Counted from the first letter of the stretch, positions 17,440-26,847 are shown. The stretch: DNA of 64,000 nucleotides from an uncultured Clostridia bacterium (GCA_944384995.1 CALWVN010000008.1:1-64000), one strand, 5' to 3'. The notes: generated by a model from the sequence alone, not told the origin. Numbers and translations: made by a program.

Positions 17440-17766
17440 ATGCGATACAGCAAAGAATTGTTAAAGGGCAGCACGCCGATGCTTGTTTTAAGCGTGCTCA
17501 AACGCGGCGACCAGTACGGTTACCGCATCATCCGCGAATTGGAAGCGGCGAGCGAGCAGGCGTTCCACATGACGGAGGGGACGCTTTACCCCATTCTGCA
17601 CGCGCTCGAAAAGGAAAAGCTGCTGGAATCCTATTGGCAGGAATTCGACGGCAGAAATCGAAAGTATTACCACCTCACCCGCAAGGGGCTTCGCGCGCTG
17701 GAGGCAAAAAAGGAGGAGTGGGAGTCCTTTTCGCACGCTGTCAAAAAGGTCCTCAATTATGCGTGA
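17440..17766 (+). CDS. PadR-family transcriptional repressor
   Basis: 108 residues from the ATG at 17440 (GCGAGGT upstream). The winged-helix PadR pattern is complete: LVLSVLKRGDQYGYRIIREL, FHMTEGTLYPILHALEKEKLLES, RNRKYYHLTRKGLRAL, then a short C-terminal dimerisation helix. This is the short subfamily-2 type with one helix. It overlaps the next gene by 8 bp. Such PadR/HAAS membrane-protein pairs are common in Firmicutes. The palindrome in its own promoter indicates autoregulation; the inducer is unknown. Confidence 0.9.
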   Translation: MRYSKELLKGSTPMLVLSVLKRGDQYGYRIIRELEAASEQAFHMTEGTLYPILHALEKEKLLESYWQEFDGRNRKYYHLTRKGLRALEAKKEEWESFSHAVKKVLNYA

Positions 17767-19051
17767 GAAAATGACGTTGCAGGACTACATCAACCGCGTG
17801 GTCGTGCCGATCTCCGACGAGGAAGCGAAGAACGAAACCGCGCGGGAGATCCGGGCGCACCTCGACGAGCGCATCGAATTTTATAAAGAGATCGGCTACG
17901 ACGACGAGACCGCAGAGGAAAAGGCGGTCGAGGACATGGGCGACCCCGAACCCGTCGGGGCGTCGCTTTCCCGTCTCCATCCGAAAGGGCGCGTCATTAC
18001 CGCCGTTTTGGCGGTGCTGCCGCTGGTGCTGTATATTGTATCGTGGCTTTCGCCGGTGCCGGTCGCGCGGCTCTATTCGTTTATACGCCTTGGGTCGCAG
18101 GGCTTATGGTTCGGCGTTTGGGAGATCGTTCCGCTACTCTATCTTCTGTGGCTGTCCCGATTTGGCAAAAAACGCGGCAACCGCTTTTTGTGCGCGCTGC
18201 CGGTGCTTGCGGCTTTTGCGTATGGCGGATGGTATGCTTTTTGGCAATGGACCGGGGAGCCGGTACTTCTGTGCTCGCCTGCCCTTTTGTCAGCGATCTG
18301 CCTTCTGACGGGGGATTTGGATTGCCTGCGGCACTATCCGTATGTCGCCGGCGTCGTCGCGCCCGCGTGGCTGGATGCACTGTCGCTTCTGTTTTATCTG
18401 TTCGTATTTTTCCTGCTCCTGTCGGGTTGGATCAGCGTATGCCGTATGCGTAAGCCTACATATCGCTTGCGCGACAAAAAAGCAAGCAAGCGGCTTACTG
18501 CTATAAGCAGAGGGCTTATGATCGGGATCACCGTTGTTTTTGCCGTGAGCATTCCGTTTTTTGCTTCCGGTGCTGCGGAAACAAATGCTGCGACCAGCGA
18601 AATGACAGACTTTGACACAGTTATTATTATCCAAAGCGAAGAACCTGTTGCTTTGGACAGCATAGATTGTGCGCAGACAGAAGTCCTCACGGTTGACTAT
18701 GAACTGTTTGCAGCAGAGGCAGAGTGGTGGGTCAACAATGAAGCCGCAACATTTCAAGTGGAAACAACAAGGGAAACGCTTCTCAGCCCCTGCGGAAGGA
18801 CACTGCAATACTCGCAATGGGTGCTTCGTGCGGAATGTGCGATCACCGAGCCGTATGTGTATGTCGGCTTTTTGGACGTAAATGGATATGAGATCCGCAA
18901 CGATGCTTCGGCTGCTGAGCCTGCAAGCGGCGAGGTAAGGCTTTCCGTCGCACCCGAGGACTGGCAAAAAACCGAGACGGTCGGAACGCTGACGAGGGAC
19001 GGGGATTCGTATAACCGTGTGGAGATCGTCATAAACGACGCGCGGGAGTAG
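17759..19051 (+). CDS. HAAS/permease-prefix-domain membrane protein, PadR partner
   Basis: 430 residues. The first 75 residues form the helical HAAS-type prefix (YINRVVVPISDEEAKNETAREIRAHLDERI...GDPEPVG) found beside PadR regulators. Several membrane helices follow (about 83-102, 115-132, 143-160, 170-180, 200-222, 255-272). Residues from about 280 on are hydrophilic and beta-rich (VIIIQSEEPVALDS, VYVGFLDVNGYEI) and probably lie outside the cell. No transporter or enzyme motif was recognised. Its 5' end overlaps padR, so the two are translationally coupled. Confidence 0.7.
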   Translation: MREKMTLQDYINRVVVPISDEEAKNETAREIRAHLDERIEFYKEIGYDDETAEEKAVEDMGDPEPVGASLSRLHPKGRVITAVLAVLPLVLYIVSWLSPVPVARLYSFIRLGSQGLWFGVWEIVPLLYLLWLSRFGKKRGNRFLCALPVLAAFAYGGWYAFWQWTGEPVLLCSPALLSAICLLTGDLDCLRHYPYVAGVVAPAWLDALSLLFYLFVFFLLLSGWISVCRMRKPTYRLRDKKASKRLTAISRGLMIGITVVFAVSIPFFASGAAETNAATSEMTDFDTVIIIQSEEPVALDSIDCAQTEVLTVDYELFAAEAEWWVNNEAATFQVETTRETLLSPCGRTLQYSQWVLRAECAITEPYVYVGFLDVNGYEIRNDASAAEPASGEVRLSVAPEDWQKTETVGTLTRDGDSYNRVEIVINDARE

Positions 19052-19079
19052 AATTTGATGAGCAGACGCGGTGCGGGCG

Positions 19080-19495
19080 GGGTTGTTCAAAGCTACGGCT
19101 TCGCGGACGATCAAATTCTTACAGCCGTAGGGGCGGGGCTCCGTTCAGGTTTCAGAAGTTAGAAAGCAGATATCAGAAGTGGGGTAAGAAAATCCCTCCC
19201 GCGCACCATCGGCTGCGTTACAACCGAAAATCAGCAAAAATCGTAGGGACAGGGCTTGCCCCTGTCCGTTTGCGATGGCTTCCCCGCGGACAGCCGCAAG
19301 GGCTGTCCCTACGGATCGCGTGTTTTTCGGTTTTACTGCAAGCTGCGCTGAAAAAATTAGCCATGCAATCGCAGGGGCGGGTTTCTATGCCCGCCCCTGC
19401 GACTTCAGATTATATTTTTTTGCAAAGCCGCAGCTTCGCATGAAATCTACCTGCACCGCATCTGCTTTCTAACTTCTGATATCTGCCATCTAACA
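19080..19495. repeat. Composite intergenic repeat block, inverted partner of the 11.1-kb block
   Basis: No gene is seen between 19052 and 19559. GTAG hairpins lie at 19127-19142, 19243-19267 and 19288-19312 (reverse). A further hairpin, CAGGGGCGGG/CCCGCCCCTG, lies at about 19371-19400. The stretch 19125-19365 is clearly similar, in reverse orientation, to 11070-11280, including the non-hairpin spacer text such as TTTTTGCTGATTTTCGG. Confidence 0.7.
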
Positions 19496-19496
19496 A

Positions 19497-19532
19497 CGCG
19501 CCCCGTGTGCATTTGCACACGGGGCGTGTTTC
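19497..19532. terminator. Terminator between the 19-kb repeat block and the L,D-transpeptidase gene
   Basis: Strong stem CGCCCCGTGTGC / GCACACGGGGCG with an ATTT loop and T-containing tails on both strands; positioned to end the minus-strand gene stopping at 19560. Confidence 0.7.
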
Positions 19533-19559
19533 CTTATATCATCTGATTTTACAACCCGC

Positions 19560-20561
19560 TTACTGCTTCCACGGGTTATCCTCGTCCGGGTCGGTGGGGT
19601 CCCAGCCGCGGCGGCTGTCGTTCGTGTCGATGCGCACGGGTGTAGGCGGGGTGAGGGGTTCGGCTTCGGCGCTGTCATAAATTACAACGGTCGTGCCCTT
19701 CGGGCAGTTGTCATAGATCCATTTCGCGTCCTCCACGGTCAGCCGAATACAGCCGAGCGAAGCGGCCTGCCCCAGCTTGTTGAATTCTTCATATTCAAGG
19801 TCGCTCTTGTCCTTTGTGAAATACGGGACGGAGTGGAACAGATACGGTCCCGAGATGCGTGTGGCATACTGCCCGTAAACATTGCCCGAAAGCAGCCGCC
19901 AGGTGTATTTGTCGCTGGTGGTGTAGGTGCCTGTGGGCGTTTTGCCGTCAAGCCCCACCGAGCACGCCATCGCCTTGTACGGTACGGTGTAGTCGCCGTT
20001 CGCATCCTTGCTGTAAACGGTGACGATGTTCTGCTGCCGGTTGACGCGGATGAGGTACGGCGCGTCGTCGTTCTGCTTGCCGCCGGGGGCTTCCGCAACA
20101 TATTCGCCCGAAACATAGCCCACGCCGCCGTCATAGTCGATGCGGTACCAACCGTTTGAGCACCGCCCTGTGACGGAAAGCGGCGTATCCTGCCCGACCA
20201 TGCCGAGCTTTTCACCGTCCGCAGAGGGCGTCGCGCGCACATTGAGCGTCACAACGGTGGAATACATCGTCGTTTGCATGTCCGTGATCGTCACGTCCCC
20301 GGCGGCCTGCGCCTGTGTGGTGGGCGCCTGTGTGACGGGCGCGGTGGTCGTGACGGCTTGCGTTTGTGTTTCGATCTGCGCACCCGCGGCGGGATCCGCC
20401 GCGCGGTTATGGCGCACGACAAGCACCGTGGTGACGACCGCTGTGACAACGAGCACGGCGGCAAGCACGATAAGCGCAATTTTTTTCTTCTTGTCAAGCC
20501 CATGCTTGCGATTGCGCGGCGCACGCGGGCTTTTCTTTTTATAAGTAGAGGAAAATTCCAT
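19560..20561 (-). CDS. Membrane-anchored L,D-transpeptidase with SH3 domain
   Basis: 333 residues. Cytoplasmic basic start (KKKSPRAPRNRKHGLDKKKK), one helix at about 28-49, a Thr/Gln-rich linker (about 60-88), and an SH3b wall-binding domain (about 98-155, VVTLNVRATPSADGEKLG...GWYRIDYDGGVGYVSGEYV). A YkuD catalytic domain covers about 165-298. The active-site signature is SLGCIRLT with the Cys nucleophile, and the upstream His is in FHSVPYF. It makes 3-3 crosslinks in peptidoglycan or attaches proteins to it, outside the membrane. The tail (NDSRRGWDPTDPDEDNPWKQ) is short and acidic. Monocistronic. Confidence 0.9.
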   Translation of the reverse strand: MEFSSTYKKKSPRAPRNRKHGLDKKKKIALIVLAAVLVVTAVVTTVLVVRHNRAADPAAGAQIETQTQAVTTTAPVTQAPTTQAQAAGDVTITDMQTTMYSTVVTLNVRATPSADGEKLGMVGQDTPLSVTGRCSNGWYRIDYDGGVGYVSGEYVAEAPGGKQNDDAPYLIRVNRQQNIVTVYSKDANGDYTVPYKAMACSVGLDGKTPTGTYTTSDKYTWRLLSGNVYGQYATRISGPYLFHSVPYFTKDKSDLEYEEFNKLGQAASLGCIRLTVEDAKWIYDNCPKGTTVVIYDSAEAEPLTPPTPVRIDTNDSRRGWDPTDPDEDNPWKQ

Positions 20562-20707
20562 GGTGTCCTTCCTTTGCCGTCAATTCTTTGTAAACACAGT
20601 ATATGCGCAAAGCGGCGGCTTGTCAATAAAAGAACGCCGATTTCCTGTAAGTCCCGGCAGCTGTTGTTTTGTATGCCCGTTATTGTGCGGCGCATACTAA
20701 AATTGAT

Positions 20708-20777
20708 TTTACAAAATCTTTACGAAATCGTTTTTGCTTTACGCACTTTTAACGCAACCGTGCTTGCAGCTTTAACA
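20708..20777 (+). promoter_or_regulatory. Pho-box-like repeats upstream of pstS
   Basis: TTTACA (20708) and TTTACG (20719) are spaced by 11 bp, and so are TTTACG (20738) and TTAACG (20749). TTAACA follows at 20772. The 11-bp helical phasing of TT-N-AC hexamers matches PhoP binding sites of Firmicutes. The phoB/phoR pair at the end of the same operon would be the expected regulator. Confidence 0.55.
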
Positions 20778-20821
20778 TTGGTCGAATAAGCTTGTTTCAT
20801 ACCGAAAAAAGGAGAATATGT

Positions 20822-21697
20822 ATGAAAAAAACAGTTTTAGGTATTTTGGCCGGCGTGCTGGCAATTGTTATGTTGCTTGCGGGCTGCGCAGGAGGCGAAT
20901 TTGACACGACGGATGAGATCACGGTCATTTCCCGTGAGGAGGGCTCGGGGACGCGCGGCGCATTTGTAGAGCTGTTCGGTGTGGAGGAAGAGGACGAAAA
21001 CGGCGAAAAGGTGGACCGCACCGTGGCGACTGCCGATGTGCAGACCAGCACGGGCGTGGTGCTCACCAGCGTGTCGGGCAACCGCAACGCCATCGGTTAT
21101 ATTTCACTGGGTTCCTTAAACGATACGGTCAAGGCGCTGCAAATCGACGGCGTCGCGCCCTCCGTAGCGGCGGTCAAGGACGGCAGCTACAAGATCGCGC
21201 GGCCTTTTAACATCGCGTATAACGAAAATACGCTCTCCGACGCGGCACGGGAGTTTATCGATTATATCCTCTCGGCCGAAGGACAGCAGATCGTCGAAGA
21301 AGCGGGCTATATCCCCGTTTCGGAAACCGCTGCGGCCTTTGCTCCTTCGGGCGCTTCGGGAACGGTGACGGTGTCGGGCTCGTCCTCGGTGACGCCGGTC
21401 ATGGAAAAGCTCAAGGAGGCGTTTGCCGCCGTGAACGCGAATATTACCGTAGAGGTCAATATGAGCGATTCCACCACCGGTATGACGGACGCGGCAAGCG
21501 GCAACTGCGACATCGGCATGGCGAGCCGCGCGCTCAAAGACAGTGAGCTTTCTTCAGGCCTTACCGGCACGCAGATCGCGCTCGACGGCATCGCGGTGAT
21601 CGTCAATCCCGAAAATCCGCTGACTTCACTTTCCAGCGAACAGGTCAAATCGATCTATGTCGGCGACGCGACCGTCTGGGCGGACGTCATGGAATAA
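20822..21697 (+). CDS. pstS: Phosphate-binding lipoprotein PstS, circularly permuted
   Basis: 291 residues from the ATG at 20822 (AAAGGAG upstream). The signal peptide ends in the lipobox LLAGC, so it is a lipoprotein on the outer face of the membrane. All PstS signatures are present but in swapped order. The normally second half (SREEGSGTRGAF near 36, GYISLGSL, FIDYILSAEGQQIVEEAGYIPV) comes first. The normally first half (SGSSSVTPVMEKL near 185, DSTTGMTDA, CDIGMASRALKDSEL, ALDGIAVIVNPENP) comes last and ends at IYVGDATVWADV, exactly where the canonical protein would continue. It binds phosphate for the PstCAB importer. Terminator-like palindrome CTCCCGCC/GGCGGGAG follows. Confidence 0.85.
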   Translation: MKKTVLGILAGVLAIVMLLAGCAGGEFDTTDEITVISREEGSGTRGAFVELFGVEEEDENGEKVDRTVATADVQTSTGVVLTSVSGNRNAIGYISLGSLNDTVKALQIDGVAPSVAAVKDGSYKIARPFNIAYNENTLSDAAREFIDYILSAEGQQIVEEAGYIPVSETAAAFAPSGASGTVTVSGSSSVTPVMEKLKEAFAAVNANITVEVNMSDSTTGMTDAASGNCDIGMASRALKDSELSSGLTGTQIALDGIAVIVNPENPLTSLSSEQVKSIYVGDATVWADVME

Positions 21698-21771
21698 AGT
21701 GTGAAAACAGTATCTCCCGCCGTGCATTTTGCGCGGCGGGAGCCCTGTGCGTTTTACGGAAAGGATAGCCT

Positions 21772-22623
21772 ATGCTTCAAAAAATACGGGAGCGCGGTAT
21801 GCACCTCCTCTTCTTTCTTTCGGCGGGCGTGAGCATCGCCGCAGTACTTCTGATCTGCATCTTTTTGTTTTCGCGCGGCATACCCGCCATACGCGAGATC
21901 GGGGTGCAGGAATTCCTGCTGGGCAAGGTCTGGAAGCCCTCTTCCGATCTGTACGGCATTTTCCCCATGATCATCGGCAGCTTATATGTTACGGCGGGGG
22001 CGATCGCCGTCGGCGTGCCCGTAGGGGTCTTGACGGCGGTGTTCCTCGCGTTTTTCTGCCCGGGGCGCATCTATCGTTTCTTGAAACCGGCTGTAGATCT
22101 GCTTGCGGGGATTCCCTCGGTGGTCTACGGCTTTTTCGGGCTGATGGTGATCGTGCCGTTTATCCGCAATACCTTCGGCGGCAGCGGCACAAGCTGGTTG
22201 GCGGCAAGCTTAGTGTTAGGGATCATGATTCTGCCGACGGTCATCGGCGTGTCCGAAGCGGCGCTGCGTGCCGTGCCGAAAAGCTATTATGAGGGGAGCC
22301 TCGCTTTAGGCGCAACGCATGAGCGCAGTGTGTTTCGCACCATGCTGCCTGCCGCGGGCTCCGGTGTGCTTTCCGCGATCATTCTCGGCGTGGGGCGCGC
22401 GGTCGGCGAGACGATGGCGGTCATCATGGTCGCGGGCAATCAGGCGGTCATGCCGTCGTCACTGACCAAAGGGCTTCGCACGCTGACGGCGAATATCGTG
22501 CTGGAAATGGGCTACGCTACGGATCTGCACCGAGAGGCGCTTATTGCGACGGCGGTGGTGTTGTTCGTGTTTGTACTGCTCATCAACCTGTCGTTTTCCG
22601 CCGTAAAAAGGAGGAAGGGCTGA
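21772..22623 (+). CDS. pstC: Phosphate ABC transporter permease PstC
   Basis: 283 residues with six hydrophobic helices. Typical PstC segments are YGIFPMIIGSLYVTAGAIAVGVP, LLAGIPSVVYGFFGL and the coupling loop EGSLALGATHERSVFRTMLPAA, ending with GRAVGETMAVIMVAGN. It forms the membrane channel together with PstA. Its start follows the hairpin after pstS, so pstS may be expressed at a higher level than the rest. It overlaps pstA by one base. Confidence 0.95.
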   Translation: MLQKIRERGMHLLFFLSAGVSIAAVLLICIFLFSRGIPAIREIGVQEFLLGKVWKPSSDLYGIFPMIIGSLYVTAGAIAVGVPVGVLTAVFLAFFCPGRIYRFLKPAVDLLAGIPSVVYGFFGLMVIVPFIRNTFGGSGTSWLAASLVLGIMILPTVIGVSEAALRAVPKSYYEGSLALGATHERSVFRTMLPAAGSGVLSAIILGVGRAVGETMAVIMVAGNQAVMPSSLTKGLRTLTANIVLEMGYATDLHREALIATAVVLFVFVLLINLSFSAVKRRKG

Positions 22624-23492
22624 TGCGCAATACGTCGATCTCCAAAGATCAGGCGGCGCGCCGCGCCAAACGCAATGCAGCGAGCTTGCGCGCGGCGGTG
22701 TATGCGGGCGCAGGAATTTGCATTGCCGTGCTCATCGGAATCTTGATTTACATTTTGGCAAAAGGCGTGCCGAACCTCACGCCGGAGCTGTTTTCCTTGC
22801 AGTATACCTCTGAAAACGCCTCGGTCGTGCCCGCACTGCTCAATACGCTGGTGGTCGTGGCGCTCTCCCTTGCGATCGCCGTCCCGCTCGGGATCTTTTC
22901 CGCGATCTATCTGGTGGAATATGCCAAAAAGGGCAACCGCTTTGTGAAAGTCGTACGCGTTACGGCGGAAACGCTTGCGGGGATTCCCTCCATCGTATAC
23001 GGGCTGTTCGGCTATCTGCTGTTCGTCACGACGCTGGGCTTCGGCTATTCCCTGCTCGCAGGCGCGCTGACGTTGAGCATTATGATCCTGCCTGTTATTC
23101 TGCGCACCACCGAAGAAGCGCTGCAAAGCGTGCCCGATCTCTACCGCGAGGGTTCGTTCGGGCTTGGTGCGGGCAAGCTGCGGACCGTGTTCCGTATCGT
23201 CCTGCCCTCTGCCGCGCCCGGTATTCTCGCGGGCGTGATCCTTGCCGTCGGACGGCTCGTCGGCGAAACGGCGGCGCTCATTTTCACGGCAGGTACGGTG
23301 GCGCAGACGCCCGACAGCCTCTTGGGCTCGGGCCGCACGCTCGCGGTGCATCTATATGCATTGTGGAACGAGGGGCTTGCAACGGAAAAGGCGTATGCCA
23401 CGGCGGTGATTTTGCTGGTGCTCGTGGCGGGCATCAACACGCTCTCCTCAGTGATCGCCTCAAAATGGACGAAAGGAAACAAAAATGGATAA
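22623..23492 (+). CDS. pstA: Phosphate ABC transporter permease PstA
   Basis: 289 residues. The permease signature matches Pst[57 protein letters not shown] and [16 protein letters not shown]. The N-terminal hydrophilic 20 residues are cytoplasmic. Its start overlaps the pstC stop by one base (TGATG) and its end overlaps pstB by 8 bp, so the three are translationally coupled. Confidence 0.95.
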   Translation: MRNTSISKDQAARRAKRNAASLRAAVYAGAGICIAVLIGILIYILAKGVPNLTPELFSLQYTSENASVVPALLNTLVVVALSLAIAVPLGIFSAIYLVEYAKKGNRFVKVVRVTAETLAGIPSIVYGLFGYLLFVTTLGFGYSLLAGALTLSIMILPVILRTTEEALQSVPDLYREGSFGLGAGKLRTVFRIVLPSAAPGILAGVILAVGRLVGETAALIFTAGTVAQTPDSLLGSGRTLAVHLYALWNEGLATEKAYATAVILLVLVAGINTLSSVIASKWTKGNKNG

Positions 23493-24237
23493 CGTTTGCA
23501 TCGATATACAAAAATTTGACCTGTTTTACGGGGATTTTCAAGCGCTCAAAAATGTCAGCCTGCAGATCCCGAAGCAGCGCATCACGGCATTTATCGGGCC
23601 GTCCGGCTGTGGGAAATCCACGCTCTTAAAATCCCTAAACCGGATGAATGACCTTGTGGAGGGCTGCCGCACGACCGGCGACATCACACTCGACGGCGAT
23701 AACATCCGCCAAATGGATCCGAATGTCCTGCGCCGCCGCGTGGGCATGGTGTTCCAAAAGCCCAACCCCTTCCCGATGAGCGTCTATGACAACATCGCCT
23801 ACGGGCCGCGCACCCACGGCGTGCGCAAAAAGGCGGAACTCGACGAGATCGTGGAGCGCGCGCTCACTGCCGCGGCGATCTTCGACGAGGTCAAGGACAG
23901 ATTGAAAAAATCCGCGCTCGGCCTTTCCGGCGGGCAGCAGCAGCGCCTGTGCATAGCGCGTGCACTCGCCGTCGAGCCCGAGGTGCTTTTGATGGATGAG
24001 CCCACAAGCGCGCTCGACCCCATTTCAACGGGGAAGATCGAAGAGCTCGCGCTTTCGCTTCGGAAAACGTATACCATCGTCATTGTGACGCACAATATGC
24101 AGCAGGCGACGCGCATTTCCGACCGCACGGCGTTCTTTCTTTTGGGTGAGCTTGTGGAGGCGGATGCGACCGAGCAGCTTTTTGCGACGCCGCGTGACCG
24201 GCGCACGGAGGACTATATCACAGGGAGGTTCGGATGA
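23485..24237 (+). CDS. pstB: Phosphate ABC transporter ATPase PstB
   Basis: 250 residues, the usual PstB length. Walker [11 protein letters not shown]-loop [15 protein letters not shown] signature [15 protein letters not shown], Walker [14 protein letters not shown] and switch His in [11 protein letters not shown] are all intact. It powers phosphate import through PstCA at the inner membrane face. It overlaps pstA at the start and phoU at the end. Confidence 0.97.
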   Translation: MDNVCIDIQKFDLFYGDFQALKNVSLQIPKQRITAFIGPSGCGKSTLLKSLNRMNDLVEGCRTTGDITLDGDNIRQMDPNVLRRRVGMVFQKPNPFPMSVYDNIAYGPRTHGVRKKAELDEIVERALTAAAIFDEVKDRLKKSALGLSGGQQQRLCIARALAVEPEVLLMDEPTSALDPISTGKIEELALSLRKTYTIVIVTHNMQQATRISDRTAFFLLGELVEADATEQLFATPRDRRTEDYITGRFG

Positions 24238-24920
24238 TGCGAAGCAGATTTGAAAGGCAGCTAAACGAGCTGCATGAGGATATGATCGCCATGGGTACGC
24301 TGTGCGAAGCGGCGATCGGTGAAGCGGTACGCGTCCTGTTTGCCGCCGACCGGGAAGCCGCCCGACAGGTGGTGTACGGCGATCGAGATATCGACCGTAA
24401 GGAGCATGAGATCGAAGGGCTTTGCCTGCGCCTTTTGCTGCAGCAGCAGCCCGTGGCACGCGATCTGCGGCATATCTCGGCCGCATTGAAAATGATCACG
24501 GACATGGAGCGTATCGGCGACCAGGCGGCGGATATTGCCGAGATCACCCAGCACTTCCGCTTGCCGCAAAACCCTGCGAGCGAACGGCATATCTCCAAAA
24601 TGGCGGACGCCGTCAAGGCGATGGTTACCGAGAGCATCGACGCCTTCGTGCGCGAGGACGAGCCGCTGGCGCGCAAGGTGCTTGCAAGCGATGACGAGGT
24701 AGATCGCTTGTTTTTCAAGCTGCGAAGTGATATAATAGACATGATCTCCCAAAATCCCGCCGGCGGCGAGGAAGCGGTGGATCTTCTGATGGTCGCAAAA
24801 TACCTCGAACGCATCGGCGACCACGCCGAAAACATCGCGGAATGGGCGCTGTTCACCATAACGGGCGAACGCCCCGACGACGGTTCGGCGGCGCCGGGCA
24901 CAGAGAAAGGAAACGTATGA
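24234..24920 (+). CDS. phoU: Phosphate signalling protein PhoU
   Basis: 228 residues, two tandem three-helix PhoU repeats (about 8-110 and 115-210). Each has the metal-binding acidic pattern ([56 protein letters not shown]). It links the Pst transporter to the PhoR kinase and lowers Pho activation when phosphate is plentiful. The ATG at 24234 overlaps the pstB stop; a second ATG at 24237 has better spacing from GGGAGG and may be the true start. The end overlaps phoB (ATGA). Confidence 0.95.
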   Translation: MMRSRFERQLNELHEDMIAMGTLCEAAIGEAVRVLFAADREAARQVVYGDRDIDRKEHEIEGLCLRLLLQQQPVARDLRHISAALKMITDMERIGDQAADIAEITQHFRLPQNPASERHISKMADAVKAMVTESIDAFVREDEPLARKVLASDDEVDRLFFKLRSDIIDMISQNPAGGEEAVDLLMVAKYLERIGDHAENIAEWALFTITGERPDDGSAAPGTEKGNV

Positions 24921-25591
24921 TCTATTACGCCGAGGACGATAAAAGCATCCGCGAGCTTGTAGTGTATACGCTGCAAAGCACGGGGTACGAGGCGCGGGGC
25001 GTTGAAAACGGCGAAGCGCTGTTTGCGGCGATCCGTGAACAGCCGCCGGAGCTGATCCTGTTGGACATCATGCTGCCCGGCGAGGACGGCATCTCGATCT
25101 TAAAAAAGCTGCGCGCGAGTGACGATACCAAGGATATCCCCGTGATCCTGCTGACGGCAAAGGGCTCGGAATACGACAAGGTCAAGGGGCTCGACTGCGG
25201 CGCGGACGACTACATCACCAAGCCCTTTGGCATGATGGAGACCGTTTCGCGCGTGCGCGCCGTGCTGCGGCGTGCACAGCGCCGCGAGGACGGCGAGGTT
25301 TACCGCTGCGGGCCTATCGAGCTCAACGTCAAAACGCACCGCGTGTATGTCGACGGCGCGCCGGTGGAGCTGACGTATAAGGAATTTGCCCTGCTCAAGT
25401 ATCTTTTGCAAAATGAGGGCATTGCGCTCACGCGTGACATGCTGCTGGAAAAAATCTGGGGCTACGACTTCGACGGGGAGACACGCACCGCCGACGTACA
25501 TATCCGCACCCTGCGCGCAAAGCTCGGCGACGCGGGAAAATATGTCGAGACCGTCCGCGGGGTCGGCTATCGGATCGGCGGTGAAGGCTGA
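24917..25591 (+). CDS. phoB: Phosphate-response regulator PhoB/PhoP (OmpR family)
   Basis: 224 residues. Receiver domain 1-118: acidic pair ED (YYAEDDKSI), phospho-acceptor Asp in LILLDIMLPGEDG, the T in ILLTAKG and K in YITKPFG. OmpR-type winged helix about 127-222 (LTYKEFALLKYLLQNEG, TADVHIRTLRAKLGD, VRGVGYRIG). The ATG at 24917 overlaps phoU and follows GAAAGGAAACGT. Placement at the end of pst-phoU identifies it as the Pho regulator; it should act on the Pho boxes at 20708-20777. Overlaps phoR by one base. Confidence 0.93.
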   Translation: MIYYAEDDKSIRELVVYTLQSTGYEARGVENGEALFAAIREQPPELILLDIMLPGEDGISILKKLRASDDTKDIPVILLTAKGSEYDKVKGLDCGADDYITKPFGMMETVSRVRAVLRRAQRREDGEVYRCGPIELNVKTHRVYVDGAPVELTYKEFALLKYLLQNEGIALTRDMLLEKIWGYDFDGETRTADVHIRTLRAKLGDAGKYVETVRGVGYRIGGEG

Positions 25592-26847
25592 TGCGGCACA
25601 GCCCGATAAAAATCGTTTTGGCCTATATCGTAGCGCTGCTGCCCGGTATCGCGGGGCTCATCCTTTTGGTGCTGCGGCTCGATGATATCTGGGCTTTGGT
25701 GTGCGCGGGCGTTTTGGCGTTGTTTTCCTGCGGACTGCTGGCGCTGATGCGCTATTGCTTCAAGCTGGAAGCGGATTACACAAAACGGCTGCAAGTGCAC
25801 GACGAGGAAGCCGCGCGCCGCGAAAAACAGCTGGCGCAAAGCGTAGAGGAGTTCAACGCCATCATCGCGGGCATGCCCGACGGGCTGGTCGTTTTTGCCG
25901 CCGACGGCTCTATCGTTTCCGCCAATCCCGCCGCGCGGGAGATCTTAGCGGGCGACACAACGGGCGGGTATCAATCCCTCAGCCGCGAAAAGCACTATCT
26001 TTCCGTGGTGGAAAGCGCCCTTGCCGGCGAGACGAAAACCAAAAAAATGAAGCGTGCGGGGCGGGTGTATTCCCTGTCGGCAGCGCCTGCGGCGGGCACG
26101 GAGAAAAACACCGCCGCCGTGCTGTTTATCGTAGACATCACGGACGCGGAGCTTTCCAAAAAAATGCGCCGTGAGTTTTCCGCCAACGTCTCGCACGAGC
26201 TGAAAACGCCCCTGACCTCGATCCTCGGCTACGCCGAGATCATCGGCAACGGGCTTGTAAAGCCGGAGGACATCCCGAAATTCGCAGGGCGTATCCGCAA
26301 GGAGGCTGCCCGGCTTTTGACGCTCATTGAGGATATCATCAAACTTTCTCGTCTTGATGAGGACGAACTGCGTGCCGAATTCGCGCCGGTCGAGCTGCAC
26401 GGGCTGTGCGAGGCGGTGCTCGGCGAGCTTGCCGCAAAAGCCGAAAAGTCGCAGGTGACGCTCTCGCTTACGGGCGGGGAAACGGTCGTAAGCGGCTTCG
26501 AGCCCGCGCTTTATGAAATGGTGCACAACCTCTGCGACAATGCCATTGCATACAACCGTCCGGGCGGCGGGGTACGCGTCGCGCTCGAGACAGTAGACGG
26601 TAGGCCGCAGCTTTCGGTCTCGGACGACGGCATCGGCATCGCCCCCGAGCACCTCGGACGCATTTTCGAACGGTTTTACCGCGTGGACAAAAGCCATTCC
26701 AAGGACACGGGCGGCACGGGGCTCGGACTTTCGATCGTCAAGCACGACGCGCAGCTGCACGATGCGCAGCTGTCTGTAGACAGCACCCCGGGCGTGGGCA
26801 CGACCATCCGCGTGCTGTTCCGCGCGCAGGCGAGAGAGAAAGAATAA
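25591..26847 (+). CDS. phoR: Phosphate-sensing histidine kinase PhoR
   Basis: 418 residues. Two membrane helices (about 8-26 and 33-52) with almost no external loop, then a PAS-like region (about 80-185, MPDGLVVFAADGSIVSANPAA). HisKA follows with the phospho-His in FSANVSHELKTPLTSI and the HATPase domain with N box VHNLCDNAIAYN, G1 VSDDGIGI, F box FERFYRVD and G2 GGTGLGLSIV. The lack of an external sensor domain fits PhoR enzymes that sense through PstSCAB-PhoU. Last gene of the operon. Confidence 0.93.
   Translation: MRHSPIKIVLAYIVALLPGIAGLILLVLRLDDIWALVCAGVLALFSCGLLALMRYCFKLEADYTKRLQVHDEEAARREKQLAQSVEEFNAIIAGMPDGLVVFAADGSIVSANPAAREILAGDTTGGYQSLSREKHYLSVVESALAGETKTKKMKRAGRVYSLSAAPAAGTEKNTAAVLFIVDITDAELSKKMRREFSANVSHELKTPLTSILGYAEIIGNGLVKPEDIPKFAGRIRKEAARLLTLIEDIIKLSRLDEDELRAEFAPVELHGLCEAVLGELAAKAEKSQVTLSLTGGETVVSGFEPALYEMVHNLCDNAIAYNRPGGGVRVALETVDGRPQLSVSDDGIGIAPEHLGRIFERFYRVDKSHSKDTGGTGLGLSIVKHDAQLHDAQLSVDSTPGVGTTIRVLFRAQAREKE

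Noticed and set aside
10716..19312. CRISPR array from recurring 25-bp palindromic units
   Set aside because: Units are unevenly spaced, occur in both orientations, differ in stem sequence and no cas gene is present.
25591..26847. Tandem duplication HDAQL-HDAQL near the end of PhoR as an insertion
   Set aside because: The segment aligns without gap to the normal GLGLSIVKH-x5-LH-x-x-x-L pattern of kinases, so it is ordinary sequence.
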